Origin: SYFY01 sp041752315
GTDB lineage: Bacteria; Pseudomonadota; Gammaproteobacteria; Pseudomonadales; Azotimanducaceae
Length of the DNA stretch: 64,000 bases
Assembly: GCA_041752315.1 (NCBI GenBank)
Contig: JBGSHJ010000070.1
Coordinates: 36,617-100,616 of the forward strand
Direction of reading: 5' to 3'
Under the pieces are notes generated by a model, which was not told the origin of the DNA, searched no databases, and was given only the letters and a program-made list of their open reading frames with translations. This document shows, piece after piece, positions 47,639 through 56,416 of the stretch (position 1 is its first letter; each line of letters opens with the position of its first letter). A program made the translations under genes and the position numbers.

Positions 47639-49291
47639 ATGGCTGAGATACAGGGACGATCGAGGACTTCCCGGCAGCGGCCTGTCGCCAGACCACTGCT
47701 GCTGTTTGCGCTGTTTTGTTTCGCGAGCGTTGGTCTGTTTGTGCTGCAGAGTGGACTGGAAGGCTCATCACCAAAGCAACTTGCCTTCTGGTTGATGGCC
47801 TATGATATTGAACGTGCGCAGAATGTGCTTGGCAGCCTGGCGCAGGTTCTCATGGCAGTTCTGGCAGTCGCGGTCACCGTTGTAGCGATCGTGGTTGAGC
47901 TGGCAGCCAACCGCTACAGCCACGAGATCACAGGGCTGTTCCTGCGTGAACCGGTCAACCTGGTGGTGCTTGGATTGCTGGTCATCACGACAGTGCTCTG
48001 TGTGTGGACCGTTGTCTTTCTCAGTGATGCCAATCCGGAAGCGCTGCTGCCACAGGCCGGTTTTTTACTGATGCTCGGTCTGGGTACGCTGAGCCTTCTG
48101 CTGCTGGTTCCGTACATGTATTTTGTGTTCACCTTCCTGTCGCCAGTCAGTGTCATCGAGCGGATCTGCAAGGATGCCTATGGAGTCATCCAGAAGGTGC
48201 ATGGTCGGCACCTCTCCCGGAACCTCTTGCGGCCCTACCACCTGGACGATCGGTACATGGAACGGGATCAACGGCGCGTGCTCGAAGCCATCGACGAACT
48301 GCAGGACGTCACACGCAGTGCCCTGCAGCAGGGTGATCGCAGCATTGCGATGGCTTCCGTCAACGCCATGGCGACACTGATGTTCGACTATGGCAAGGAA
48401 CGGGCGCGCATGCCGCCTGCCTGGTTTGTGGTGTCCGGTGCGGTGACCGAAGATCCGGACTTCATTGCGCTGGCGCCCGAGTACATCCAGGAAGTTCGCG
48501 AGCGGGGGACGTGGCTGGAGCAGAAGATTTTCCGCCGGTATGTTGCATTGATGGGTCAGGCTTCGCCGCACTCCAGGGATGTGGCTTACCTGATTGGCAT
48601 CAATACGGGGCGCATCGCCATGGAACTTGGCAATGACAGGCCGGAGCTCCTTGAACTGGCACTGCGCACGTTCAACAGCTATCTGCGAACCACCATCGGC
48701 AACCGGGATGTACGGACAGCCTATTATGTGATGCATCTGTACCGTCAGATCGCCGGGCATCAACTGGGGCTGCGCCAGTCCATGACCAGCGTCGAGATTG
48801 CGACGTACCTCGCCGATTATGGACGCTTGGCACAGAAGATGGGCCTGACCTTCCTCCTCGAAACTGCAGCCCATGATCTGGTCGAACTGATCGAGGAAGC
48901 CGCAGACAGACAGCTTGATGCGGTTGACCCGCTGCTCGATATCCTGCTGACACTGGATGAAGAGGCGCGTGCCGAGGATCAGGTGGAAAGTCTGCTCGGC
49001 GTGCGGCGTGCCCAGATTCAATTGGCAACCGGGTTTCTTCTGCGTGGCTGGCACGCGCGCGCAGACCGGGTGGCCGAAGATCTTGCAACGGAGCGACCCG
49101 AACGTCTGGAACGCCTGCGTATCGGCCTGGAAACCGATGATCGTCAGCAGTTCTGGGAACTCACCGATCGTGGGACAAACTTCGCCTGGCTGTCACCGGC
49201 ACGCCGACCGCATCTGCAGTCACTGTTTGCCACCTTGTCGGAGCGTGCTGCACAGAAGGCGCGCGACAAATCCGGATTGACACCCTTCTGA
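47639..49291 (+). CDS. Membrane protein of unknown function (DUF2254-like)
   Basis: 550 residues. Four hydrophobic segments in the first 180 residues (around 20-36, 65-90, 107-130, 142-165), including QVLMAVLAVAVTVVAIVVELAANRYSHEIT, which is reminiscent of DUF2254 proteins. The remaining 370 residues are soluble and mostly helical, resembling TPR-like repeats (leucine/arginine-rich, for example LRTFNSYLRTTIGNRDVRTAYYVMHLYRQI). The split suggests a membrane sensor or scaffold with a cytosolic helical domain. I do not recognise a specific role. It stands alone before the aminotransferase pair. Confidence 0.6.
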   Translation: MAEIQGRSRTSRQRPVARPLLLFALFCFASVGLFVLQSGLEGSSPKQLAFWLMAYDIERAQNVLGSLAQVLMAVLAVAVTVVAIVVELAANRYSHEITGLFLREPVNLVVLGLLVITTVLCVWTVVFLSDANPEALLPQAGFLLMLGLGTLSLLLLVPYMYFVFTFLSPVSVIERICKDAYGVIQKVHGRHLSRNLLRPYHLDDRYMERDQRRVLEAIDELQDVTRSALQQGDRSIAMASVNAMATLMFDYGKERARMPPAWFVVSGAVTEDPDFIALAPEYIQEVRERGTWLEQKIFRRYVALMGQASPHSRDVAYLIGINTGRIAMELGNDRPELLELALRTFNSYLRTTIGNRDVRTAYYVMHLYRQIAGHQLGLRQSMTSVEIATYLADYGRLAQKMGLTFLLETAAHDLVELIEEAADRQLDAVDPLLDILLTLDEEARAEDQVESLLGVRRAQIQLATGFLLRGWHARADRVAEDLATERPERLERLRIGLETDDRQQFWELTDRGTNFAWLSPARRPHLQSLFATLSERAAQKARDKSGLTPF

Positions 49292-49359
49292 TCCGGACCA
49301 TCGACAATTGCCGGTTTTACGGTACCTTGGCGTGATCGGCTTCCCGGAAGACACAGCCC

Positions 49360-50640
49360 ATGACCCTTGAATCACTGCAGGCTCGACGCGATCGCGTGCT
49401 TGGCAAAGGCGCTCCGCTGTTTTACGAAGAACCCCTCCATATAGTTCGGGGCGAGGGTGCCCATCTGTTTGATTCGGAGGGACGTCGTTATGTCGACATG
49501 TACAACAACGTACCCTGCGTCGGGCATGCCAATCCGGCTGTCGCCTCCGCGATGTACCGGCAGCAAGGCACACTCAACGTCCACAGTCGTTACCTGCATG
49601 AAGGCATTGTCGACTACGCCGAACGGCTTGCCGCCCTGCATGGACCGAACATCGAGTCCCTCGTGTTCAGTTGTTCAGGTACCGAGGCCAACGAAGTGGC
49701 CTTGCGGATGGCGCGCATCGCGACGGGCCAGCGAGGTGTGATCTTCAGCAATGGCACCTACCACGGGAACAGTGAGACGGTAGGCCAGCTCAGCGGAGGG
49801 CGGCGCAAACCCGGAAACAGTCCGGAGATTGCGTCGTTCCCTTTCCCTGACCTGTATCGTCCTCTGGTGCCTGGCCTTGATGAAGATGACCTGGTGGACG
49901 CCTATCTCGAACAGATCGACGCTGCGATCCGGAAACTCGAAGACAGTGGTGCGGGTGTGGCCTGTCTCATTGTGTGTTCGATATTCGCCAATGAAGGGCT
50001 GCCCGACGTTCCCGCACAATTCATGGCGCGTGCAGCAGCGAAGGTTCGGGCTGTGGGTGGACTGATCATCGCCGATGAAGTCCAGGCGGGGTATTGCCGA
50101 ACAGGTCGCTGGTGGGGCTATGAAGTCACAGGTTTCACGCCTGATATCGTTGTCACCGGAAAACCCATGGGTAACGGGTTGCCATTGGCTGCAACCGCCG
50201 CCAATCGCGACATCGTCGAACGCTTTCGGGCTGCCACGGGTTACTTCAACACCTTTGCATCGTCGCCCCTGCAGGCCGCCGTCGGCATGAGCGTGCTTGA
50301 TGAAATCGAGCGGCTTGACCTGCGTCGTCAGGCCGCAGCGATCGGATCAGGACTGAAATCCAGTCTGCGTGAGCGAGCACCTCGCCATGACTTCATCGGC
50401 GACGTTCGTGGCCAGGGTTTGTTCATTGGTATCGAGATGGTGCGGGACAGGGCTGACAAGGAACCGGACGTTGCGCGTGCGCGCTGGTTTGCCAATGAAC
50501 TCAAGAACCGTGGTTTCCTGACCAGCAACGCAGGTGCCCTTGGCAACATTCTGAAGATCCGACCACCGCTGGTTTTTTCGCAACAGGATGCATCCGCGTT
50601 CCTGGCAGCCTTCGATGCAACACTCGAGCGGGCCAGGTGA
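49360..50640 (+). CDS. Class III PLP-dependent aminotransferase or phospho-lyase
   Basis: PLP enzyme with the cofactor Lys268 (VVTGKPMGNGLPLAA) and Asp239 (IIADEVQAG). The fold I start shows YVDMYNNVPCVGHANPAV, SCSGTEANEVALRMAR. The group is close to mammalian AGXT2L enzymes, which do not transaminate but eliminate phosphate from phosphoethanolamine or 5-phosphohydroxylysine. The gene overlaps an APH-type kinase gene (GTGA), a pair in which kinase and phospho-lyase act one after the other. The exact substrate is inferred only; plain transamination remains possible. Confidence 0.85.
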   Translation: MTLESLQARRDRVLGKGAPLFYEEPLHIVRGEGAHLFDSEGRRYVDMYNNVPCVGHANPAVASAMYRQQGTLNVHSRYLHEGIVDYAERLAALHGPNIESLVFSCSGTEANEVALRMARIATGQRGVIFSNGTYHGNSETVGQLSGGRRKPGNSPEIASFPFPDLYRPLVPGLDEDDLVDAYLEQIDAAIRKLEDSGAGVACLIVCSIFANEGLPDVPAQFMARAAAKVRAVGGLIIADEVQAGYCRTGRWWGYEVTGFTPDIVVTGKPMGNGLPLAATAANRDIVERFRAATGYFNTFASSPLQAAVGMSVLDEIERLDLRRQAAAIGSGLKSSLRERAPRHDFIGDVRGQGLFIGIEMVRDRADKEPDVARARWFANELKNRGFLTSNAGALGNILKIRPPLVFSQQDASAFLAAFDATLERAR

Positions 50641-51683
50641 CGAATATCCAGGGCAAGGATGTCCAGATCGAAGCGCGCTTCCGGTCAGCGGCGGAAGACG
50701 CCGTCGGCTGCTTTCCGATTTCGGTTCATTCTCTGGACCTGGTCAATGTGTCGGAAAACGTGACCTGGCGTGTCACCGACCGGACGGGTGAGCGTTATGT
50801 CCTGCGTCTGCACCGACCTGGCTACCACTCGCTTGAAGAGTTGAATGCCGAAAGACTGTGGATACGTGCCTTGCGCGCAGCTGGCATCGATGTGCCGCAG
50901 GGCATTCGCAGTGTCGGCGGCGATGAGTACGTGACGGTGCGTATTGGTGACTCACGGGAATGGCGCCATGCAGGGCTGGCTCACTGGGCAGACGGCGAGG
51001 TGCTCGGGGAACAGATCGAATCCCGGGCCGGATTTCTGGATGACCCGGCACTGGTTGATCGCTGGTTCGGACAGCTCGGTGCACTGATCGCTGCTATGCA
51101 CAATCAGGCCTGCGACTGGCGTCCGCCTGCCACATTCAAACGTCATGTGCTGGATGCCGATGGACTGATGGGTGAACAACCTTTCTGGGGGCGGTTCTGG
51201 GAGCACCCGGCCCTCCTGCCAGCCCAGTCAGCCCTGTTATCCGCAACACGTGCACACCTGCACACACGGTTGGGCGAACTTGACACGTCGTCGGGCAACT
51301 ACAGCGTCATCCATGCCGACCTGCACCCTTACAATCTGGTGGTCCATGGTCCGGCGCTCGCGGTCATCGACTTCGACGACGCGGGTTTTGGCTGGCACGC
51401 CTACGACCTTGCGGTGGCCCTGTTGCCCTACCGAACGGCGACGGCATTTGACGAGATCCAGCGCGCGGTGCTGCGCGGGTATCGAAGTTGCCGTCCGCTG
51501 GCGGACGTCGTGACATCGATGATTCCGGTTTTCATGCTGGTGCGACGACTCGCCATCGTCGGCTGGTTGATGCATCGACCGGAGCTGGGCCGCTCGCTTG
51601 AAACCAGTACGATCGAATCCATCTGCGAGGCGGCAAATGCCGTGCTCTCCGGTGGTACGGGAAACACCGGACGCCCTTCATGA
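50637..51683 (+). CDS. APH-type phosphotransferase (aminoglycoside/homoserine kinase fold)
   Basis: Small-molecule kinase. ATP-binding lysine analogue region is RYVLRLHRPG; the catalytic loop is HADLHPYN (His226, Asp228, Asn233) and the metal-binding Asp in VIDFDDAGFGWHAYDLAVALL. The start GTG overlaps the upstream aminotransferase stop, so both are made together. In animals, hydroxylysine kinase (APH-like) feeds AGXT2L2; this operon has the same two activities side by side. Substrate likely an amino alcohol or hydroxy-amino acid; unproven. Confidence 0.82.
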   Translation: MTNIQGKDVQIEARFRSAAEDAVGCFPISVHSLDLVNVSENVTWRVTDRTGERYVLRLHRPGYHSLEELNAERLWIRALRAAGIDVPQGIRSVGGDEYVTVRIGDSREWRHAGLAHWADGEVLGEQIESRAGFLDDPALVDRWFGQLGALIAAMHNQACDWRPPATFKRHVLDADGLMGEQPFWGRFWEHPALLPAQSALLSATRAHLHTRLGELDTSSGNYSVIHADLHPYNLVVHGPALAVIDFDDAGFGWHAYDLAVALLPYRTATAFDEIQRAVLRGYRSCRPLADVVTSMIPVFMLVRRLAIVGWLMHRPELGRSLETSTIESICEAANAVLSGGTGNTGRPS

Positions 51684-51711
51684 ATGACCGGGGAGAGCGA
51701 CCAGACTCTGA

Positions 51712-52521
51712 TCAGCGCACGGACGCCTGGAGGGCGTCGTCAAAAATGGCCACGGCCCTGGTCCAGCCTGCCGACGCACCACGAATCTTGTGCGGGAAAC
51801 ACGAGACGTAAAACCCGTTTCCTGGCAGCGACTCGAGGTTGTGCAACTTTTCGATGTGGCAGTATCCAATGTCACGGCCTGCCTTGTGACCTTCCCAGAT
51901 CAGGGAAGCATCCTTTGAGGCGGCATACTTGCCGGCGGTATGCACAAACGGTGCATCCCAACTCCATGCATCGGTGCCGGTGAGGCGAATTCCGCGTTCG
52001 AGCAGATACATGGTTGCGTCATATCCCATGCCGCAGCCGGCAGATACGTAGTCCGGATATCCGTATCGCGAACCGGCCCGCGTGTTGATCATCACGATCT
52101 CGAGTGGCGAAAGGCTGTGACCGATTCGCGCAAGTTCCGTGGCCACGTCGTCTGCGGTGACAACGTAACCATCCGCAAATCGCCGGAAGTCGAGTTTCAC
52201 GCCGGGTTGAAAGCACCAGTCGAGCGGCACTTCATGAATGGTCAGCGCGGACCTTTTTTCACCTAACGCTGCGTCCATGGTGCTGTGGAAGTGATATGGC
52301 GCATCAAGGTGGGTGCCGTTGTGGGTCGAGAGTTGCACGGTTTCCACGGCCCAGCCTTCACCGTCAGGAAGGTCCTCCTTTCGCAGTCCGGGGAAAAAGG
52401 GCGCAATCTGCGCAAAGGTGTTCTCATGCGTGAAATAGCGGATCGATGGAGCCATGCCCGGCGGATCGGAGGCAACATCGTTTTCCAGAAAGATGGAGAG
52501 ATCAACAAGACGGCGTGGCAT
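51712..52521 (-). CDS. Cyclase family protein (kynurenine formamidase-like)
   Basis: Metal-dependent hydrolase of the PF04199 cyclase family, 269 residues. The metal motif THNGTHLDAPYHFH gives His67, His71, Asp73 and His77. Other marks are ALTIHEVPLDWCFQPGVKLDF and VMINTRAGSRYG. Members include KynB formamidase and isatin hydrolase; substrate here is unknown. It converges with the kinase gene, and the TetR gene lies upstream on the same strand with a 70-base gap. Confidence 0.85.
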   Translation of the reverse strand: MPRRLVDLSIFLENDVASDPPGMAPSIRYFTHENTFAQIAPFFPGLRKEDLPDGEGWAVETVQLSTHNGTHLDAPYHFHSTMDAALGEKRSALTIHEVPLDWCFQPGVKLDFRRFADGYVVTADDVATELARIGHSLSPLEIVMINTRAGSRYGYPDYVSAGCGMGYDATMYLLERGIRLTGTDAWSWDAPFVHTAGKYAASKDASLIWEGHKAGRDIGYCHIEKLHNLESLPGNGFYVSCFPHKIRGASAGWTRAVAIFDDALQASVR

Positions 52522-52591
52522 GGGCGCTCCTGATTTGAAACCGGATCAGTGCCATGAAGCATAACGGATGTTCAGATGTCGGCGGTTGGGA

Positions 52592-53326
52592 TCATCGAGA
52601 CTGTCCGCCACTCGCCTGATTTTCAGTGGTGTTTTCAACACCGGTGCGATGGCCAAGGAAACCCAGGATCAACCTGCACAGGGCCTGTTCGAACCTTGTG
52701 TCCTGAAGCAGGTTCTCATCGTGCAGGAGAGCGGCACGCAGTGCACCGCTCACTGCACGGGCAAGGACAAAACTCTGGACGAAATCAAGCTTCGGCGTGT
52801 ATCCGGACAACATCCGGTTCGAAGAGAATGATGTCGTCATGAAGTTCAGACCATGGGTCATGATCTCCTCGTCGATCAGGTGCGCCTGACCGCTGCCGGC
52901 CAATGCCTGCAGAAGGCGTTTGCGCGCACGCAGGCGACCGTCGAGAGCGCCGAGCATGATACGTACGGCTGCCTGGACCTGTGTTTCCAGCAGGGATTGC
53001 CAGTCCTCGCTGGGTTCCCGCTCGGGTTGTGCTGGCGTTGAAGCGTTCGTTTGCACCGGACCTGCAATCGCGTCCAGGCGTACGAACGTTTTTGCCACCT
53101 CCCGTTTCACCAGTGCCAGCAGCAGTGCATCCTTGTCCGGAAAGTACTGGTACAACGTGCCGATGCTCACGCCAGCAACGGCTGCAATGCGATTGGTGGT
53201 CAGCGCCCCAGGAGTGTCGGATTCGAGGATCCGAAGCGCCGCTTCGAACATGAGTTCGAGCTTGGCAAAAGCTCGATCCTGACGTGGAGACCTTCGTTTA
53301 ACTGATTGATTGGAATCAATATTCAT
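52592..53326 (-). CDS. TetR family transcriptional regulator
   Basis: DNA-binding repressor, 244 residues from ATG 53326 (MNIDSNQSVKRR). The N-terminal helix-turn-helix is clear: FEAALRILESDTPGALTTNRIAAVAGVSIGTLYQYFPDKDALLLALVKRE. The C-terminal ligand domain has no recognisable pattern. The same strand continues into the cyclase gene; the broken sterol desaturase gene is divergent. A palindrome in the gap, TGAGCA-T-TGCTCA, is the likely operator, so it probably controls itself and the desaturase. Confidence 0.88.
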   Translation of the reverse strand: MNIDSNQSVKRRSPRQDRAFAKLELMFEAALRILESDTPGALTTNRIAAVAGVSIGTLYQYFPDKDALLLALVKREVAKTFVRLDAIAGPVQTNASTPAQPEREPSEDWQSLLETQVQAAVRIMLGALDGRLRARKRLLQALAGSGQAHLIDEEIMTHGLNFMTTSFSSNRMLSGYTPKLDFVQSFVLARAVSGALRAALLHDENLLQDTRFEQALCRLILGFLGHRTGVENTTENQASGGQSR

Positions 53327-53364
53327 GGGCCTTCGGAAGTACAGAAAACGCGAGTTTGTAAATG

Positions 53365-53377
53365 TGAGCATTGCTCA
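53365..53377. promoter_or_regulatory. Likely TetR operator palindrome
   Basis: TGAGCA-T-TGCTCA is a perfect 6-bp inverted repeat in the 91-base gap between the TetR gene and the divergent sterol desaturase gene, ending about 40 bases from each start. Size and symmetry fit a TetR site, but no binding evidence exists. Confidence 0.6.
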
Positions 53378-53417
53378 TATCATGAATGAATCGTAACCTG
53401 GATTGAACAGGGCTGCC

Positions 53418-54479
53418 ATGGCGGAACTGACCAGCGTCCTGCTAGTTGCCGGACCTTTTGTACTGCTTGCGTCGCTCATCGAAGCCGTGGTGCTTACCTT
53501 GCGCGCGCGACGGCTGCGCGCTCGGTTCACCGTCGCTTGCGCGAGTGGGGACCGCTCATGCCACAACGAGGAATCTGCCGGACTCAAGGGTGGGTCCTCA
53601 GGTGTGGTATCCCGTGCTCCAGTGACCCCGTTTCCGGTCGAAGATTACGACTGGCGGGCAATGGGTGTCAGCCTTGTCGATCAGTTGGGCCGTGGTTTGC
53701 TGCGGCTGGTACCGATCACCCTGGCCGCACCGGCTTTTGCGCTGGCCGAACACCACCGGTTGTTCGAACTCGAACTCAACTCCGTGCATGCCGTGCTGCT
53801 GCTCTTTTTTGGACAGGAGTTCCTGTACTACTGGTTTCACCGCACCGCTCATCGGGTTCGGTTCTTCTGGGCCAATCACTCCGTGCACCACTCCCCGAAT
53901 CAGCTGAACCTCTCTGCCGCTTTTCGGCTCGGCTGGTTTGGCCAGTTTGCAGGTGCTGCCATATTCTTTACGCCGCTGGTGTGGCTTGGCTTCGACCAGA
54001 CGGTCGTGCTGACGGTGGTCGGTATCAATCTTCTGTATCAGTTCTGAATCCACGCCACCTGGATCCCGAAGCTTGGCTGGCTTGAGTACGTACTCAATAC
54101 ACCTTCCGCGCACCGTGTCCATCACGCGTCCAACCTGCGATATCTCGATGCCAACTACGGTGGTGTGCTGATCCTGTTTGATCGTCTGTTTGGCACTTAC
54201 ATCGAAGAACAGGACGACGAGCCTTGTGCATATGGCTGGGTCAGGCCGATACGCACTTACAACCCGCTGTGGATCGAACTGACGCCGTGGATCAGCCTGT
54301 TTCGGGACCTGACGGGTGCAAGGTCGGTCGTTGACGCGCTGGGCTTCCTCATGCGGGCACCAGGCTGGCGACCGGATGGTCCTGGAGAAACTACCGAAGA
54401 GTTGAGAGCCCGGGCTGGAATTGTTGAGCGCGCGGCGAGCGAATCAGCGTACCGGGTCCGCAACGCCCACGTTTCCTGA
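53418..54479 (+). pseudogene. Sterol desaturase/fatty acid hydroxylase, interrupted by an in-frame TGA
   Basis: Membrane di-iron enzyme of the fatty acid hydroxylase superfamily (ERG3/ERG25-like). His boxes HRTAHRVRFFWANHSVHHSPN are in the first part. The frame stops at TGA 54045-54047 after GINLLYQF, then continues in the same frame as IHATWIPKLGWLEYVLNTPS, HRVHHASNLRYLDANYGG and on to 54479. The only change needed is one base (TGG or another codon to TGA), so this is a nonsense mutation or sequence error, not decay. The family usually has Phe or Trp at that point. Start ATG 53418; TTG at 53403 is less likely. C-terminal region ends EELRARAGIVERAASES. Confidence 0.82.
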
Positions 54480-54577
54480 GGCTTCCAGTGTAACAATCCC
54501 TGACTTCAGCCAACAGTCTGGCTTGTTGTGAGGCGACGGCGTACAACGCCCATTCTTTACCGTCCTGAAGTGCCCTC

Positions 54578-56236
54578 ATGCCAGATCGTCGTCCGATGGC
54601 CCGCCAGCACGCGTCCAGGCAACTGCTTCGGACACTGACCGACAGTCCGGCCCTGCCGGCGTTTGTCCGCCGGCTACCCTCGCCGGTGTTGAAACGGCTG
54701 ATCGAACACGTCGGCGTACGCGACGCGGGCAGTCTGATCGCGTTGACGACCACACAGCAGTTGCGCGAAGTCTTCGAAGAGTCGCTGTGGCAGACGCTGA
54801 TCCCAGGTGAGGCGGAAACACTACGGCCCGAGAAGTTCCTGGAATGGCTGGACGTGCTCCTGGAAGTAGGTCCGGCGTTTGCGGTTGAACGACTCATGGC
54901 GCTTGGGGAATCGTTTGTCGTCCTCAACTTTTCCCCGCTTGTTACCGTGTTCGAGGCGAGTGTTGCTGCCGATCACCAGGACTCGGCGCCATGCAATTGT
55001 GTCCTCTGTGAGCACGCCGAACGGGGCGAGGCGTTTCTCATGATCGGTGACCACGTGGTGGTGGCCCGGCATGAGGACGAGTGGGAGTGCATCCACCTGG
55101 TGCTTGAAGGGATGCAGGACGAAGACCAGGATTTCACGCAACGGGTTCTGGCGCGATGCTGCAATGCGCCGACGGTGCTCGGTTACACCGATGATGGCCA
55201 GTCGCACTTTGCGGATGAAACGTTCGAGCGTGAACAGAGACGTGAACGCAGTGGCTTTGTGACCCCACCCATGGCCGCACGGTTCCTGAAGTCGTCCCGA
55301 CTCACCGATTTGACAGAATTGTGCACGCAAGCCGGCTACGACTCGATCAGTCAGCATTATTTCAGGCAAATCGCAACCGCGAAGCCCGGAGAAGGGCAGG
55401 CACCGTCCACTGGCAGTGAGGTGGTTCTGGACGATCTCGATCTTCCGGAAGTCTCGAATGTTCAACTCCGTTCGCTTGAAACCGCCCTCATCGACGCGCA
55501 GATCGTTGGTGACCAGCAGTCGCTGCTGCTCACCGGACCCAGCGAAACCCGGCATACAATGCTGCCACTGCAGGCATATCTGGATCGCCTGCTGCTGACC
55601 AGTCCGGCGGCGTTCACCCGCTGCCTTGGTGAACTCGTGTTCCTGGCCAATGTGCTGATGGCCGGCAGCTGGTATCAGGGCGCCCGGTTCAAAGAAGCTG
55701 AAGCCGCACAGGCCGCGCTGGCTTGTGCCAACCTCGGGCTCGACCAACTGCTCACGGGGCAGAATACCGGGAATCGCTTTGATATCGTCGAGCGATCACT
55801 GGAAGCCGAACCGGGCATCATCGGCCTGTTCAGGATTGGCTGGAATCTGCTGCAGTCCCTGCCGGAGCGGGGAGCGCGGGCGCTGATTGCGGCGCTGCGA
55901 TCGGATCATCTGCGGGAACAGTTGCTGCGCAAACGCTGGATGGTGGACGAGATCGAAACGGCGCTGTACAACCCGGACATCCTCGATCTGATCGAACAGG
56001 GGGAATTCGAAGATGTTGGTGACAATCTGCTGCTGCTGAACCTCATTCTCGATGTGCGGGCGTGCCAGTGCCTGCGGACGCTGATCAACGATTTTCCCCG
56101 TTATCCGATGCAACTGACCATCGGTTTCAGGCCACCGCAGGCGAACAGCAACGAAACCCGGCACTTGAGTTCGATGCAGCAGTTCGCGAAGGTCATCGGT
56201 TTTTTCGAAAGCCTGGATGAGCACCTGAAAATCTAG
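54578..56236 (+). CDS. Soluble protein of DUF6178-like family
   Basis: 552 residues without signal peptide or membrane helix. Segments such as SLIALTTTQQLREVFEESLW, TLRPEKFLEWLDVLLEVGPAFAVERLMALGESFVV and QLTIGFRPPQ resemble DUF6178 proteins, a poorly studied family. A cysteine cluster, CNCVLCEHAERGE, lies near residue 140 and could bind a metal. Function unknown; the gene is single and ended by its own terminator. Family assignment is moderate. Confidence 0.6.
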   Translation: MPDRRPMARQHASRQLLRTLTDSPALPAFVRRLPSPVLKRLIEHVGVRDAGSLIALTTTQQLREVFEESLWQTLIPGEAETLRPEKFLEWLDVLLEVGPAFAVERLMALGESFVVLNFSPLVTVFEASVAADHQDSAPCNCVLCEHAERGEAFLMIGDHVVVARHEDEWECIHLVLEGMQDEDQDFTQRVLARCCNAPTVLGYTDDGQSHFADETFEREQRRERSGFVTPPMAARFLKSSRLTDLTELCTQAGYDSISQHYFRQIATAKPGEGQAPSTGSEVVLDDLDLPEVSNVQLRSLETALIDAQIVGDQQSLLLTGPSETRHTMLPLQAYLDRLLLTSPAAFTRCLGELVFLANVLMAGSWYQGARFKEAEAAQAALACANLGLDQLLTGQNTGNRFDIVERSLEAEPGIIGLFRIGWNLLQSLPERGARALIAALRSDHLREQLLRKRWMVDEIETALYNPDILDLIEQGEFEDVGDNLLLLNLILDVRACQCLRTLINDFPRYPMQLTIGFRPPQANSNETRHLSSMQQFAKVIGFFESLDEHLKI

Positions 56237-56274
56237 CGGGCAGTGCACCAGCTACCCTAGACTGCGCGGCTTCC

Positions 56275-56300
56275 ATTGGCCATTCTGGCCGGTTTTTTTT
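56275..56300 (+). terminator. Intrinsic terminator after the DUF6178-like gene
   Basis: ATTGGCC-ATTCT-GGCCGGT with two G-U pairs, followed by a run of eight T. It ends the DUF6178-like transcript before the MFS gene. Confidence 0.65.
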
Positions 56301-56416
56301 GACACTTGGGCTGTCTTCGACCGGCCCTTCGGTTTCATCTGTCGGCCTTTCGATCCAGTCTTTCGGCCTTGCGGGCCAGAGGGTGGGAGCGTTGTGCAGT
56401 TTGCCTGGAGTCATGG

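Noticed and set aside
54045..54080. TGA in the sterol desaturase as a selenocysteine codon; a small hairpin ATCCA/TGGAT follows it.
   Set aside because: The loop lacks the conserved SECIS bases, the family has Phe or Trp, not Cys, at this place, and TGA is used as a normal stop throughout the window.
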